Shown: piece by piece, positions 52,261 to 61,549 of the stretch | Layout: each line of letters opens with the position of its first letter | How positions within the stretch are numbered: position 1 is the stretch's first letter | The notes under the pieces: model-generated | What the model was told of the DNA's origin: nothing | The model's input: only the letters and a program-made list of their open reading frames with translations | Database searches by the model: none | From: an uncultured Pelagibacteraceae bacterium | GTDB lineage: Bacteria; Pseudomonadota; Alphaproteobacteria; Pelagibacterales; Pelagibacteraceae | DNA: 64,000 nt | Direction: 5' to 3' | Assembly: GCA_902611845.1 (NCBI GenBank) | Contig: CACMAX010000001.1 | Location: 124,001-188,000, forward strand | Position numbers and translations under genes: made by a program

Positions 52261-53748
52261 ATGAAATACATACTTAAAGTTTTTTCAGCGACTTTTATGT
52301 CTCTGATATTATCTTTTTCTATTGCCAATGCATCAAGTGGAGTATTTAAAGTATCACATGATCTTGGATTTGGAAAAGATACTAACTTAGATGCCATAAC
52401 AAAGGGGCGTTTGTTTCAAGTTGTCATCAAAACACAAAATAGATTAGTAAGACCTGATATGAACGGTGTTCCATCACCTTCATTATCAACAGATTGGAGT
52501 GCTAATTCTGATGCAACTGAATGGACATTTAATTTAAGAAAAGGAATATATTTCCATGATGGATCAGCATTTGATGCTCCGGATGTAAAATATTCTCTAA
52601 TGAGAGCTAAAGATCCTGATATCGGATCTCCGGTAAGAAAAAGTTTAAATGTAGTTGAAGATATTGAGGTAGTTGATCAGCATACTGTTAAAATGAAGTT
52701 ATCAACTTCATTTGCTGACTTTCCTTTATTATTAACAGACTACAGATTAAGAATGATACCTGAAGGATCAGGAGATACTATTGGACAAACTGGAGTTGGT
52801 ACTGGACCATTCATGGTTGATAAATTTGATCCAGAAGGAACTACAATTCTAAAAGCTAACCCAGATTATTGGGAAGGTGCACCAGGAGTTGCAGAAGTTC
52901 ATGTCATTGCGATACCAGATGCTCAAGCAAGAATTCAAGCTCTTTTAACGGGTCAAATTGATATGAATAGATATGTTCCTTTCAATCAAAAAAAGATATT
53001 TGACAGTAATTCTAAATTTACAACAACTGTAATTCCTACCGGAAACTGGAGAGGTGTGGTTATGAGAACTGATACTGCTCCATTTGATAATCCTAAAGTA
53101 AGAAAAGCTTTTAGGTTAGCAGTTGATAGACAAGAACTTGTAGATCTAGTTATGGGTGGAGCAGCAACTGTATCTTGTGATACACCTGTAATGCCTTCTG
53201 ATCAATATCGTTTACAAATGGATTGTCCTCAAAATATTAGTAAAGCAAAAAATTTACTAAGAGAAGCGGGATTTCCAAATGGAATTGAATTGACTGTTTA
53301 TCCAGCAACTTTAGAACCAACTTGGCCTACGATTGCAGAAGTCGTTCAGCAGCAAGTTGCAAAAGCTGGAATTAAAGTTAACATTGAAATGGTACCATCT
53401 AAAGGTTATTGGAATGAAGTATGGATGAAAAAACCAGTTTCAATGACACGTTGGAACCAAAGACCAGCAGACACAATCTTGCACGAAGCTTATCATAGTG
53501 GAGCTAAATGGAATGAGTCTTACTTCAAAAATGCTGACTTTGATAAAAATTTAGCTGATGCTAGAAGTGAGTTGGATTTTAATAAAAGAAAGAAAGCATA
53601 TCAAAATGCTCAAATGACTTTATGGGAACAAAGTGGAACAATGATCCCATACCACGTATCTAGACTTGTAGTAACTTCATCAAAAGTTAAAAATCTTGAT
53701 GCTGTAGATCACTTTTCTATACAGTGGCACAAAGTTAAAGTTGACTAA
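52261..53748 (+). CDS. Peptide/nickel-type ABC transporter binding protein (SBP_bac_5)
   Basis: A 495-residue periplasmic binding protein with signal peptide at residues 1-24 (ending ANA). The SBP_bac_5 landmarks are the LRKGIYFHDGSAFDAPDVKYSL strand-helix near 91-112 and the GVGTGPFMVDKFDPEG turn near 178-193. It heads a unit with two permeases and a fused ATPase. A GAGGGAA site precedes the ATG. Homologues bind di- or oligopeptides, opines, glutathione, nickel chelates or sugars. The opposite operon of methyltransferase, peptidase and hydroxyacid oxidase genes hints at a small conjugate, not identified. Confidence 0.92.
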   Translation: MKYILKVFSATFMSLILSFSIANASSGVFKVSHDLGFGKDTNLDAITKGRLFQVVIKTQNRLVRPDMNGVPSPSLSTDWSANSDATEWTFNLRKGIYFHDGSAFDAPDVKYSLMRAKDPDIGSPVRKSLNVVEDIEVVDQHTVKMKLSTSFADFPLLLTDYRLRMIPEGSGDTIGQTGVGTGPFMVDKFDPEGTTILKANPDYWEGAPGVAEVHVIAIPDAQARIQALLTGQIDMNRYVPFNQKKIFDSNSKFTTTVIPTGNWRGVVMRTDTAPFDNPKVRKAFRLAVDRQELVDLVMGGAATVSCDTPVMPSDQYRLQMDCPQNISKAKNLLREAGFPNGIELTVYPATLEPTWPTIAEVVQQQVAKAGIKVNIEMVPSKGYWNEVWMKKPVSMTRWNQRPADTILHEAYHSGAKWNESYFKNADFDKNLADARSELDFNKRKKAYQNAQMTLWEQSGTMIPYHVSRLVVTSSKVKNLDAVDHFSIQWHKVKVD

Positions 53749-53760
53749 AAGTATTTAGAT

Positions 53761-53791
53761 AAAGGCCGCATATAAGCGGCCTTTATTTTAT
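53761..53791 (+). terminator. Terminator after Dpp-type binding-protein gene
   Basis: A 9-bp stem AAAGGCCGC / GCGGCCTTT with an ATATAA loop and following T-rich stretch lies 12 bases after the binding-protein stop and 42 bases before the permease gene. Confidence 0.9.
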
Positions 53792-53833
53792 TTCTATTTA
53801 ATTTATTTTTGTTAAAAAGTTCTAGTTAATCTT

Positions 53834-54790
53834 ATGCTTTTATTAATTTTAAAAAGAATTGGACTAGGGCTAATCACTTTATTTATAGTATCATTAATTA
53901 CATTTGTAGGTGTTGAAGTTTTACCTGGGGATGCATGCACAACATATTTAGAAAGAGAAGCTTATGGAGCAGCTCTTGATGCTTGCATAAAAAGACTTGG
54001 TCTAGATGTTCCTGCTTATGAAAGATACTTGGACTGGGCATCAAATGTTATGAGAGGTGATTTTGGTTACTCTTTAAGTGGAGAAATGCCAATTAATGAA
54101 GTACTAGGCCCAAGAGTTAAAAACTCTTTAGTTTTAGCCTCTGTTTCAATACTCATAGGAATTCCTTTAGCAATTGTATTAGGAATAATAACTGCTCTTT
54201 GGAGAGATAAGCTTCCAGATATAATGATCTCAACTATCACAATTTTTTCAATGACTATTCCTGAGTTTATTAGCGCTACTTTGCTTATTTTAATTGTTGC
54301 AATTTGGCTTGGTTGGCTACCAGGCATTGTGATTATACCATCTGATGCAACTTTTTATGAATTACTTTCAAATATAATTTTACCTGTTGTTGCAATTTCA
54401 ATGATTATGACTGCACACATGGCAAGAATGGTACGTTCAAGTGTAATTCAAGTAATGGCTAGTGATTATGTGCAAATGGCAATTTTAAAAGGTGTTCCAT
54501 ATTGGAAAATGGTATTTAGACATGTATTGCCAAATGCATTATTACCAGCAATAAATGTAGTTGCGTTAACAATTGCTTGGTTACTAGGAGGTGTTGTTGT
54601 TACAGAAGTTGTTTTTAATTATCCAGGTTTAGGTAGATTAGTAATTGAGTCTATATCAAATAGAGATTTACCTGTAGTTCAAGCATTAGCAATAATATTG
54701 GCATCAATTTATGTTGGAATAAATTTAATAGCAGATTTAATGACGCTCATGCTTAACCCAAGATTAAAAAGTTTACAGATAAGAAAGTAA
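53834..54790 (+). CDS. dppB: Peptide-type ABC permease DppB
   Basis: A 318-residue permease with six helices of the DppB/OppB type. The N-terminal helix (LLILKRIGLGLITLFIVSL) is followed by a periplasmic loop that includes GDACTTYLEREAYG near residues 33-46. The coupling loop QMAILKGVPYWKMVFRHVLPNALLPAI is near 216-242. Length is standard. It begins after the terminator and is followed by dppC after one base. Confidence 0.92.
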   Translation: MLLLILKRIGLGLITLFIVSLITFVGVEVLPGDACTTYLEREAYGAALDACIKRLGLDVPAYERYLDWASNVMRGDFGYSLSGEMPINEVLGPRVKNSLVLASVSILIGIPLAIVLGIITALWRDKLPDIMISTITIFSMTIPEFISATLLILIVAIWLGWLPGIVIIPSDATFYELLSNIILPVVAISMIMTAHMARMVRSSVIQVMASDYVQMAILKGVPYWKMVFRHVLPNALLPAINVVALTIAWLLGGVVVTEVVFNYPGLGRLVIESISNRDLPVVQALAIILASIYVGINLIADLMTLMLNPRLKSLQIRK

Positions 54791-54791
54791 A

Positions 54792-55685
54792 ATGCAGAGT
54801 AATTTAGTTACAGATGATAAACAAAAAAATAAGCTAGAAAAGGCTTTTGAGATTTTAAAAACTATGGCCTCCAAGCCTTCTGGATTAATTGGTCTAACAA
54901 TTGTTTTATTTCATGTAGTTTTAGCATTAATAAGCCCTTACATTGCACCATACGATTATAAAGCAATTAGCCCGAATACCATGTTACTTGCTCCTTCAGC
55001 TGAACATTGGTTTGGAACAGATAGTTTGGGTAGAGATGTTTTCACAAGAACAATACTTGGGGGGCGAACAGCTCTTACGGTAACTTTCTTTGGATCACTT
55101 ATAGCTCTTCTCTGGGGAGGTTTACTTGGAATTTTTTGCGGGTTAGTTGGAGGTAAAATAGACGATGTTGTAATGAGAGTTGTTGATGCTTTTCTTTCTA
55201 TCCCATGGATACTTGCAATGTTATTAATTGTTTCTCTTTTAGGAACATCAACAGAGGTTTTAATTCCTGCACTAGGTTTTTTTTATGGTAAAGGAATAGT
55301 AAGAGTTGCTAGAGCTGCTACTCACGATGTTATTGCTAAAGACTTTATAGTTTCAGCCAGAGCTAGAGGTCATAGTAACATGTCTATTATATGGAATGAA
55401 ATTATTCCAAATGTTAGAGACGCTATATTAGTAGAAGGAGCTATGAGATGGTCTTGGATGTTATTAGGATTTAGCTCATTGTCATTCTTAGGTTTTGGTG
55501 TAAGCCCTCCAACACCCGATTGGGGCTTAATGATCTCCAATGCCAGAGGATTGATGTCGTTTGCATATTGGTCTGTAATTGCTCCGATAGTAGGATTAAG
55601 TTCGTTAATAATTGGAATAAATTTAACTGCAGATGCATTTGCAAAAGCTTTAGGAATTGATCGTTCAACAAAGGCACCTGTTTAA
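54792..55685 (+). CDS. dppC: Peptide-type ABC permease DppC
   Basis: A 297-residue permease with the OppC_N leader helix (residues 28-52) and HWFGTDSLGRDVFTRTILGGRTAL near 75-98, the hallmark of DppC. The coupling loop SARARGHSNMSIIWNEIIPNVRDAI is near 191-215. Length is standard. It is followed directly by the fused ATPase gene, without spacer. Confidence 0.92.
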   Translation: MQSNLVTDDKQKNKLEKAFEILKTMASKPSGLIGLTIVLFHVVLALISPYIAPYDYKAISPNTMLLAPSAEHWFGTDSLGRDVFTRTILGGRTALTVTFFGSLIALLWGGLLGIFCGLVGGKIDDVVMRVVDAFLSIPWILAMLLIVSLLGTSTEVLIPALGFFYGKGIVRVARAATHDVIAKDFIVSARARGHSNMSIIWNEIIPNVRDAILVEGAMRWSWMLLGFSSLSFLGFGVSPPTPDWGLMISNARGLMSFAYWSVIAPIVGLSSLIIGINLTADAFAKALGIDRSTKAPV

Positions 55686-57713
55686 ATGAATGAAATAATT
55701 GAAAGAGTTAAAAATTTATCAATTGGATTTAACAGTCAGAAGGGCAAACAAATTTCAATACTTAGAAATGTTTCAACCAATATAAAAAAAGGAGAGACTG
55801 TAGGGATTGTAGGGGAGTCTGGTTCTGGAAAAAGCACATTAGCACTTGCTATGATGGGCTATATAAAACAAGGCTTATTTCCTCTTAAGGGTGAATGCCT
55901 CTTTAAATCTGAGGATTTATTGAAGATGAGCAGTAGACAGCTAGAAAAAATTAGAGGTAGAAAAATAGCTATGATACCTCAAAATGCAGGACAAGCACTA
56001 ACACCAAATTTAAAAATTGGATACCAAATTGATGAGGCATTAAGATTACATACAGATCTAAACAAAACAGAGAGAGATAAAAAAATTTCTGAGTTACTAA
56101 ATAAAGTTAGACTTCCTTCACCAGAAACTATGGCTTTTCGTTATCCTCACGAGCTTTCTGGAGGACAGCAACAAAGAGTGGCTGTTGCAATGGCATTGGC
56201 TGGCAAACCAGATTTACTTTTATTAGATGAGCCAACTACTGGATTAGACGTTACAACACAAGCTCATGTATTAGAACTATTAAGATTTATAGCAAAAGAT
56301 ACTGGAACATCTATGATCTATGTTAGTCATGACCTTGGAGCCATAGCACAAGTTAGTGATAGAATAGTTGTAATGTATGCGGGAGAAATTGTTTTAGAAG
56401 GACCAGCAAGAAAAATATTAAAGGAACCTATTCATCCTTATACTTATGGATTGTTAAAATCGATACCTAAACTTTCACTAGCTGGACTTCCAGCTTCTAT
56501 GCCAGGAAGCCAACCTCAACCTGGAAGCATAAATGAAGGTTGTAGTTTTTATGATAGATGTAACTTAGCAACTGATAATTGTAAAAAAAATTCACCAAGT
56601 CTGGAGTATATTAAAGAATTAGATACCAATGTCAGATGTTTTAATTACAAAGAATTAATAAACCAAAATAATAATTTACAAACTTCAATAACAAAAAAAT
56701 CAAATAATAGTGAAGCAAATGAAGTTTTAAAATTAAAGGATGTTTCAATTAGTTATGCAAAGCAGAAATTTTTTGATCAATTATTAAATAAAATTACTGA
56801 TCAAAACCCAACAGTTAAAGATATAAATATAGATATAAAAAAAGGAGAGACTATTGCCCTGGTTGGTGAGTCTGGAAGTGGTAAGTCTACCATCTTAAAA
56901 TCAATTGCTGGCTTACTCAAAACAAAAGATGGTCAAATTAAATTTGAAAATGATCGTATTTTATCTTCTGATTTAAAAATGAGAAATCCAAATGATCTGC
57001 GAGCAATACAACTTATATTTCAAAATCCTGATGAATCATTAAATCCTAACCACACAGTTGAGCAAATACTTTCTCAACCTTTAAAGTTATATTTTAATTT
57101 ATCAGGAGAAGAATTAAAAAAAAATATTATCGATCTACTAAAAAAAGTAAGGTTGGGAGAGTTTTATATCTCAAGATATCCTAGACAACTATCAGGTGGG
57201 GAGAAACAAAGAGTTGCAGTTGCAAGAGCATTTGCTGCTAAACCAGATATAATTTTGTGTGATGAGGTTACATCAGCTTTAGATGTTTCGGTTCAAGCTG
57301 CTGTTTTAAACTTATTACAACAATTAAAAGAAGATCTAGGAACAACTTATGTATTTGTTTCTCATGATTTGGCTGTTGTTAGAGCAATTAGTGATAGAGT
57401 TGCAGTTTTATATCAAGGAAGATTATGTGAAATTGGTCCTTCTCAAAATGTCTACAAATTTCCATCACATCCATATACTGAAGTATTATTAGGTGCTGTT
57501 TTGGAACCAGATCCAGATATAAAACCAAAATTAGTAGCTGAGGATATAGTAGAGGAAAAACCCCCTGAAAAAGGCTGTTCTTTTCAAGGAAGATGCCCTA
57601 GGAAAATAGGTGATATTTGTAATTCAGAGGTTCCACCGTGGCAAATAGGTGAAAATGGTAACGCTATAAGATGTCATATTAATATTGAAGAATTAGCAAG
57701 TTTACAGCAGTAG
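55686..57713 (+). CDS. Fused DppD-DppF ABC ATPase
   Basis: A 675-residue protein joining both ATPases of a peptide importer in one chain. The first domain (about residues 5-325) has Walker A GESGSGKST near 41, signature LSGGQQQRVAVAMAL near 156 and Walker B LLLLDEPTTGLDV near 176. The second (about 345-670) has GESGSGKST near 395, LSGGEKQRVAVARAF near 502 and IILCDEVTSALDV near 522; note DEV in place of DEP. Each half ends with the oligopeptide-type cysteine segment (CSFYDRC... and CSFQGRCPRK...). Normal DppD and DppF are separate proteins of about 330 residues. Fused forms are known from GsiA. Confidence 0.92.
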   Translation: MNEIIERVKNLSIGFNSQKGKQISILRNVSTNIKKGETVGIVGESGSGKSTLALAMMGYIKQGLFPLKGECLFKSEDLLKMSSRQLEKIRGRKIAMIPQNAGQALTPNLKIGYQIDEALRLHTDLNKTERDKKISELLNKVRLPSPETMAFRYPHELSGGQQQRVAVAMALAGKPDLLLLDEPTTGLDVTTQAHVLELLRFIAKDTGTSMIYVSHDLGAIAQVSDRIVVMYAGEIVLEGPARKILKEPIHPYTYGLLKSIPKLSLAGLPASMPGSQPQPGSINEGCSFYDRCNLATDNCKKNSPSLEYIKELDTNVRCFNYKELINQNNNLQTSITKKSNNSEANEVLKLKDVSISYAKQKFFDQLLNKITDQNPTVKDINIDIKKGETIALVGESGSGKSTILKSIAGLLKTKDGQIKFENDRILSSDLKMRNPNDLRAIQLIFQNPDESLNPNHTVEQILSQPLKLYFNLSGEELKKNIIDLLKKVRLGEFYISRYPRQLSGGEKQRVAVARAFAAKPDIILCDEVTSALDVSVQAAVLNLLQQLKEDLGTTYVFVSHDLAVVRAISDRVAVLYQGRLCEIGPSQNVYKFPSHPYTEVLLGAVLEPDPDIKPKLVAEDIVEEKPPEKGCSFQGRCPRKIGDICNSEVPPWQIGENGNAIRCHINIEELASLQQ

Positions 57714-57770
57714 TTATGACATTTATTTTATTTCCTACTCAGTCTCAATTTAATATAAGAAATCTTCTTT

Positions 57771-59993
57771 ATGAAAATAAATAATGTAGTTGTAATTGGT
57801 TCTGGAACAATGGGTAGCGGTATAGCTGCTCATTTGTGTAACGCAAATATTCCTGTTACTTTGTTGGATTTAACTACAGAAATTAGTCAAAAGGCTAAAG
57901 AGAGAATAGGAAAATCTAGACCTCCTTTGTTAATAGATAAATCAAAATTAGATAATATACATGTAGGAAACATTGAGGAAAACTTTGATGTGGTTTCGAA
58001 TGCAGATTGGATTGTAGAAGCTGTTGTAGAAAGAATAGATATAAAACATAATATTTATGAAAAAATTTTTAAACATAGAAAAAAAGAATCTGTTGTTTCA
58101 TCTAATACTTCGTCTATTCCAATAAGTGTTCTATCAGAAAAATTATCTGATCAAGATAAAAAGGATTTCTGTATAACTCACTTCTTTAATCCTGTTAGAT
58201 ACATGGATTTACTGGAAATAGTAAAAAGTAATGAAAGTGATTTAAATAAAGTTAAACTTTTAAAAGACTTTTGTGAAATAGATTTAGGCAAAGGTGCAAT
58301 TATCTGTAATGACACTCCAGGATTTTTAGGTAATAGAATTGGAGTTTATGCAATGCAAATAGCAATGACAGAGGCATTTAATATGAAACTTAGTGTAGAA
58401 GAAGCCGATGCTGTTTTTGGTAGACCAATGGGTATACCTAAAACTGGAGTTTTTGGATTGTATGACCTAATCGGCATTGATTTAATGGCAGACGTATTGA
58501 AAAGTTTTATTAAAGAGTTACCTGAAAGTGATCCATTTCAACCTGTAGCAAGAGAAATGCCACTTGTAAAAAAATTAATAGAGACTGGATATACCGGTAG
58601 AAAAGGAAAAGGTGGATTTTATAGAATGAATAAAGAGGGTGGTCAGAAAATTTTAGAGGCCATCAATCTTGAAACTGGAGAATATTCTCCCTCAAAAAAA
58701 ATAGACATTAAATCTGAAAAAGTTGATTTAAAAAAATTAATAAATCGTGGAGATAAATATGGTGATTACGCTTGGTCAGTAATTTCTAAAATAATAAAAT
58801 ATTCTTCTTCATTGGTTCCAGGTATTACAGATAAATTCAACGACATCGATGAAGCAATGAGACTTGGCTTCAATTGGTCTAGAGGACCTTTTGAAATGTT
58901 AAAAGAAATTGGAGTAAATAATTTTTTTCAAAAAATTGATAATTTCGAGGGCAATAAATTTTTAGAAAATTTATCAAAATCCAAAGATGAAAATTTTTAT
59001 GGTGAGAGACAGCAATATACTGAAATTGAAACTTTAGGAAAAATTAAACCAAGAGCCCTTAAACTTGATAAAAATAATTCTGCTGAAATTTACAGATTTC
59101 CTGAATTTAACATTGTCGAATTTACAACCAAAGCAAACGCTTTGGATTATGACTCAATGGACTCTTTAAAAAATGCCACAGACAAACCATTGATAATTAT
59201 TAATGAAAGTATGCAGTTTTCTGCTGGAGTTAATTTAACATATACTATGAATTTTGCAGATAAAGGTGACTTTAAATCAATAGAAAAATTTGTTGGTTAT
59301 TTTCAAGAAACGTGCAAACACTTAAAATACTCAAAATTTCCAGTAGTTTCAGCACCATCAGGTCTTACGCTTGGAGGGGGTTTTGAAGTTTTAGTTCAAA
59401 GCAACTTTGTTGCTTCCCATACAAATATTGTTGTTGGATTAGTTGAAACATTGGTAGGTTTAGTTCCAGCTGGAGGAGGATGTAAGGAAATGTTATGGAG
59501 ATGGTCTCAAACAGAGGAAGCAAAAAATGACCCAGATTTTGCACCTTTAAAAGTTTTTGACATCATTGGTTATGCAAAAACTGCAACATCTCCAGTGGAA
59601 GCCGAACCTCTAAAGTATTTAATCCCTGAAAATAAAAAAATTATGAGCAGAAATAGTTTATTAAATGAAGCTAGAAAAATTTTGGATCAAAACAAAGAAT
59701 TTACTCCTCCAAAAGAATGCACATTTAATTTATCTGGTAAACCTTTAAAAGACAAGATGGTTGGTATGTTAGAAAAACTGTATAATGATAAAATTATATT
59801 AGATCATGGAATGATGGTTGGAACAGAGCTAGCAAATGTTTTAAGTGGTGGTGATACAACTTTAGATAAAACTCTTACAGAAGATCAGTTGTTCAAATTA
59901 GAGTTAGATGCTTTCATGAAATTAATTGAGACAAGTAAAACCCAAGATAGAATTAAACACACATTATCTACTGGAAAACCGCTAGTTAATTAG
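57771..59993 (+). CDS. Fused 3-hydroxyacyl-CoA dehydrogenase/enoyl-CoA hydratase
   Basis: A 740-residue bifunctional beta-oxidation enzyme with the dehydrogenase first: Rossmann GSGTMGSG near residues 10-17, catalytic His in THFFNP near 137-142, a 3HCDH C-terminal domain near 180-290 and a second one near 325-400. The hydratase/isomerase domain follows from about 435 to 640 (SAGVNLTYTMN near 483, GGGFEVLVQSN near 540 and ETLVGLVPAGGG near 560). This order is the reverse of FadB. The hydratase glutamates at the ENLVG/EV region should be inspected. Convergent with the cyclophilin gene, overlapping it by 12 bases. Confidence 0.88.
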   Translation: MKINNVVVIGSGTMGSGIAAHLCNANIPVTLLDLTTEISQKAKERIGKSRPPLLIDKSKLDNIHVGNIEENFDVVSNADWIVEAVVERIDIKHNIYEKIFKHRKKESVVSSNTSSIPISVLSEKLSDQDKKDFCITHFFNPVRYMDLLEIVKSNESDLNKVKLLKDFCEIDLGKGAIICNDTPGFLGNRIGVYAMQIAMTEAFNMKLSVEEADAVFGRPMGIPKTGVFGLYDLIGIDLMADVLKSFIKELPESDPFQPVAREMPLVKKLIETGYTGRKGKGGFYRMNKEGGQKILEAINLETGEYSPSKKIDIKSEKVDLKKLINRGDKYGDYAWSVISKIIKYSSSLVPGITDKFNDIDEAMRLGFNWSRGPFEMLKEIGVNNFFQKIDNFEGNKFLENLSKSKDENFYGERQQYTEIETLGKIKPRALKLDKNNSAEIYRFPEFNIVEFTTKANALDYDSMDSLKNATDKPLIIINESMQFSAGVNLTYTMNFADKGDFKSIEKFVGYFQETCKHLKYSKFPVVSAPSGLTLGGGFEVLVQSNFVASHTNIVVGLVETLVGLVPAGGGCKEMLWRWSQTEEAKNDPDFAPLKVFDIIGYAKTATSPVEAEPLKYLIPENKKIMSRNSLLNEARKILDQNKEFTPPKECTFNLSGKPLKDKMVGMLEKLYNDKIILDHGMMVGTELANVLSGGDTTLDKTLTEDQLFKLELDAFMKLIETSKTQDRIKHTLSTGKPLVN

Positions 59994-60629
59994 TAATTTC
60001 AGACTTCTAATATAATCAGGTTTTAATACATAAGTTGATTTATTTCCCGCTTTAATTTTTTTTAAAGAGTCTATTCCAGCAATTACCCTTCCAATTGGAG
60101 TATATTCACCTTGATATATTGGTATATCTATTAAAGTAATAAAAAATTCACTATCTTCTGTGTCGAACTGATCTTTTCTGGCAAAAGCCACAGAGCCAGC
60201 ATTAAATAAAAAATTACCACTAACCTCAGATTTGATTGTTCCTAAACCAGACTCACCAGTTCCTACTTTAGAATAATTTAGATTAGATACATTCCCATAT
60301 TCAATATCTCCAGCTTGTATTAAAGTATTTTCTATTACTCGATAAAAGGCTGAACCATTATACGAACCTCTATTTATTAACTTCTTAAATCGATTTACAG
60401 CTTTAGGTGCAATTTTAGGATCTAATTCTATTAGAACTTTACCGCATTCAACTTCCATAATTGCAATATTCTTCTTATCTTTAAAATCGATGTTATTTAA
60501 ATCGATTTTTTTTACAAAAAGACATTTATTATTTAATATATAAAATGAACCTAGAGTTAAAATAATCAGCAGAATTAGAAAAATAAATAATATTTTTTCA
60601 GATAGCGATGCTTTAATTTTTTTTATCAT
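59982..60629 (-). CDS. Membrane-anchored cyclophilin-type peptidyl-prolyl isomerase
   Basis: A 215-residue protein with one N-terminal membrane helix (about residues 12-30) followed by a cyclophilin domain. Recognisable parts are AIMEVECGKVLIELDPKIAPKAVNRFKKLINRGSYNGSAFYRVI at about 57-100, SVAFARKDQFDTEDSEFFI near 152-170 and YTPIGRVIAG near 178. The usual active-site arginine of FHR is in FYRVI, and QFFI reads EFFI. It probably folds proteins in the periplasm. It directly follows the HExxH protein gene. Confidence 0.87.
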   Translation of the reverse strand: MIKKIKASLSEKILFIFLILLIILTLGSFYILNNKCLFVKKIDLNNIDFKDKKNIAIMEVECGKVLIELDPKIAPKAVNRFKKLINRGSYNGSAFYRVIENTLIQAGDIEYGNVSNLNYSKVGTGESGLGTIKSEVSGNFLFNAGSVAFARKDQFDTEDSEFFITLIDIPIYQGEYTPIGRVIAGIDSLKKIKAGNKSTYVLKPDYIRSLKLLIN

Positions 60630-61361
60630 TCAAAAAATAAACTTTTCATCTATTTCCTTAAGACCATTAATTAAAAAATTTTTCTTCTTAGTTAAAATAT
60701 TATCTTTTTTAATTAATAAATCTATTTCTTTAAAGTTTGTTTTTAATAATGAATAAATTTCAGCCATATCTTCTTCAGCTGTGCTCATTGAATATTCTGT
60801 TAAAAAGCCTTTTGTAATTTCTAAATCTAAACCTAATAAATCAGTGCATGTAGAACATTCTGCGTATGAAAAATCTTTATTATTAAGTTCGCTCCACTTA
60901 TTTTTTTCAAAAAGCTCTGGAAAACTGTTGTCAATCATATGAAATATTTCATGATGGATCATTCTTTCGAAATAGCTTTGATTAAATGTTAAGTCTAAGA
61001 TTAAAGTCCTGAATTTATTATCTGGTATACCTCCTGTATTAATGCCTGAAATTTCCAAGTTTTTGCAAAGAACTACAAATTTCAAATTTATTTTCCTTAA
61101 GAAATCTGAGTTATAATCTTTCAGATTATTTTGAACTGTATTAAATTCACGATCCAAATCACTATTATTTATGCCGTTACATTTAATATTATTTGTATCA
61201 CCTATAACAAAACCTCTTTTTGATGCCAAATATTTGATACCATTAACATCATCAATTTTATGAACTTCTAAATTTGGGATTTTAATTAAATTATATATTG
61301 CATCTGCATTTACATAAGAAAAGTTAAAAAATAATATAAATATTAATATAATATATCTCAT
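60630..61361 (-). CDS. Secreted HExxH zinc metallopeptidase-like protein
   Basis: A 243-residue protein with a signal peptide at residues 1-19 (ending VNA). The metal motif H137-E-I-F-H141 lies in MIHHEIFHMID, and a downstream AEEDMAE segment near 195-201 can give the third, glutamate, ligand, as in gluzincin-like metallopeptidases. CSTCTDLLGLDL near 169-180 may be a disulphide. I know no precise family name. It shares its strand with a cyclophilin gene immediately downstream, suggesting a periplasmic protein-quality role, by context only. Confidence 0.75.
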   Translation of the reverse strand: MRYIILIFILFFNFSYVNADAIYNLIKIPNLEVHKIDDVNGIKYLASKRGFVIGDTNNIKCNGINNSDLDREFNTVQNNLKDYNSDFLRKINLKFVVLCKNLEISGINTGGIPDNKFRTLILDLTFNQSYFERMIHHEIFHMIDNSFPELFEKNKWSELNNKDFSYAECSTCTDLLGLDLEITKGFLTEYSMSTAEEDMAEIYSLLKTNFKEIDLLIKKDNILTKKKNFLINGLKEIDEKFIF

Positions 61362-61414
61362 TTTAATTATTTTGATGATATTAGATATAATATGAATGTG
61401 ATAGGATTTATTTA

Positions 61415-61549
61415 ATGAAAAAAAGAAAAAGAAAAAAAAATATTAATAGAGATCACGAGTCAGTGCCTAAAATGTTTGCAAAAAAATACATATATTTTTA
61501 TTATCCCTTCTTCTGGATCATTCTAATAATATTCTTATTACTAAAATGA
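61415..61549 (+). CDS. 44-residue basic single-helix membrane protein upstream of speB
   Basis: The frame reads a strongly basic start (MKKRKRKKNINRDH), a short linker, and one aromatic and aliphatic helix (YIYFYYPFFWIILIIFLLLK). Its TGA overlaps the ATG of the ureohydrolase gene (ATGA), the junction type used elsewhere in this DNA for coupled genes. Topology would place the basic end in the cytoplasm. I do not know the family. The frame is short and rich in A and T, so it needs conservation data to be certain. Confidence 0.55.
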   Translation: MKKRKRKKNINRDHESVPKMFAKKYIYFYYPFFWIILIIFLLLK

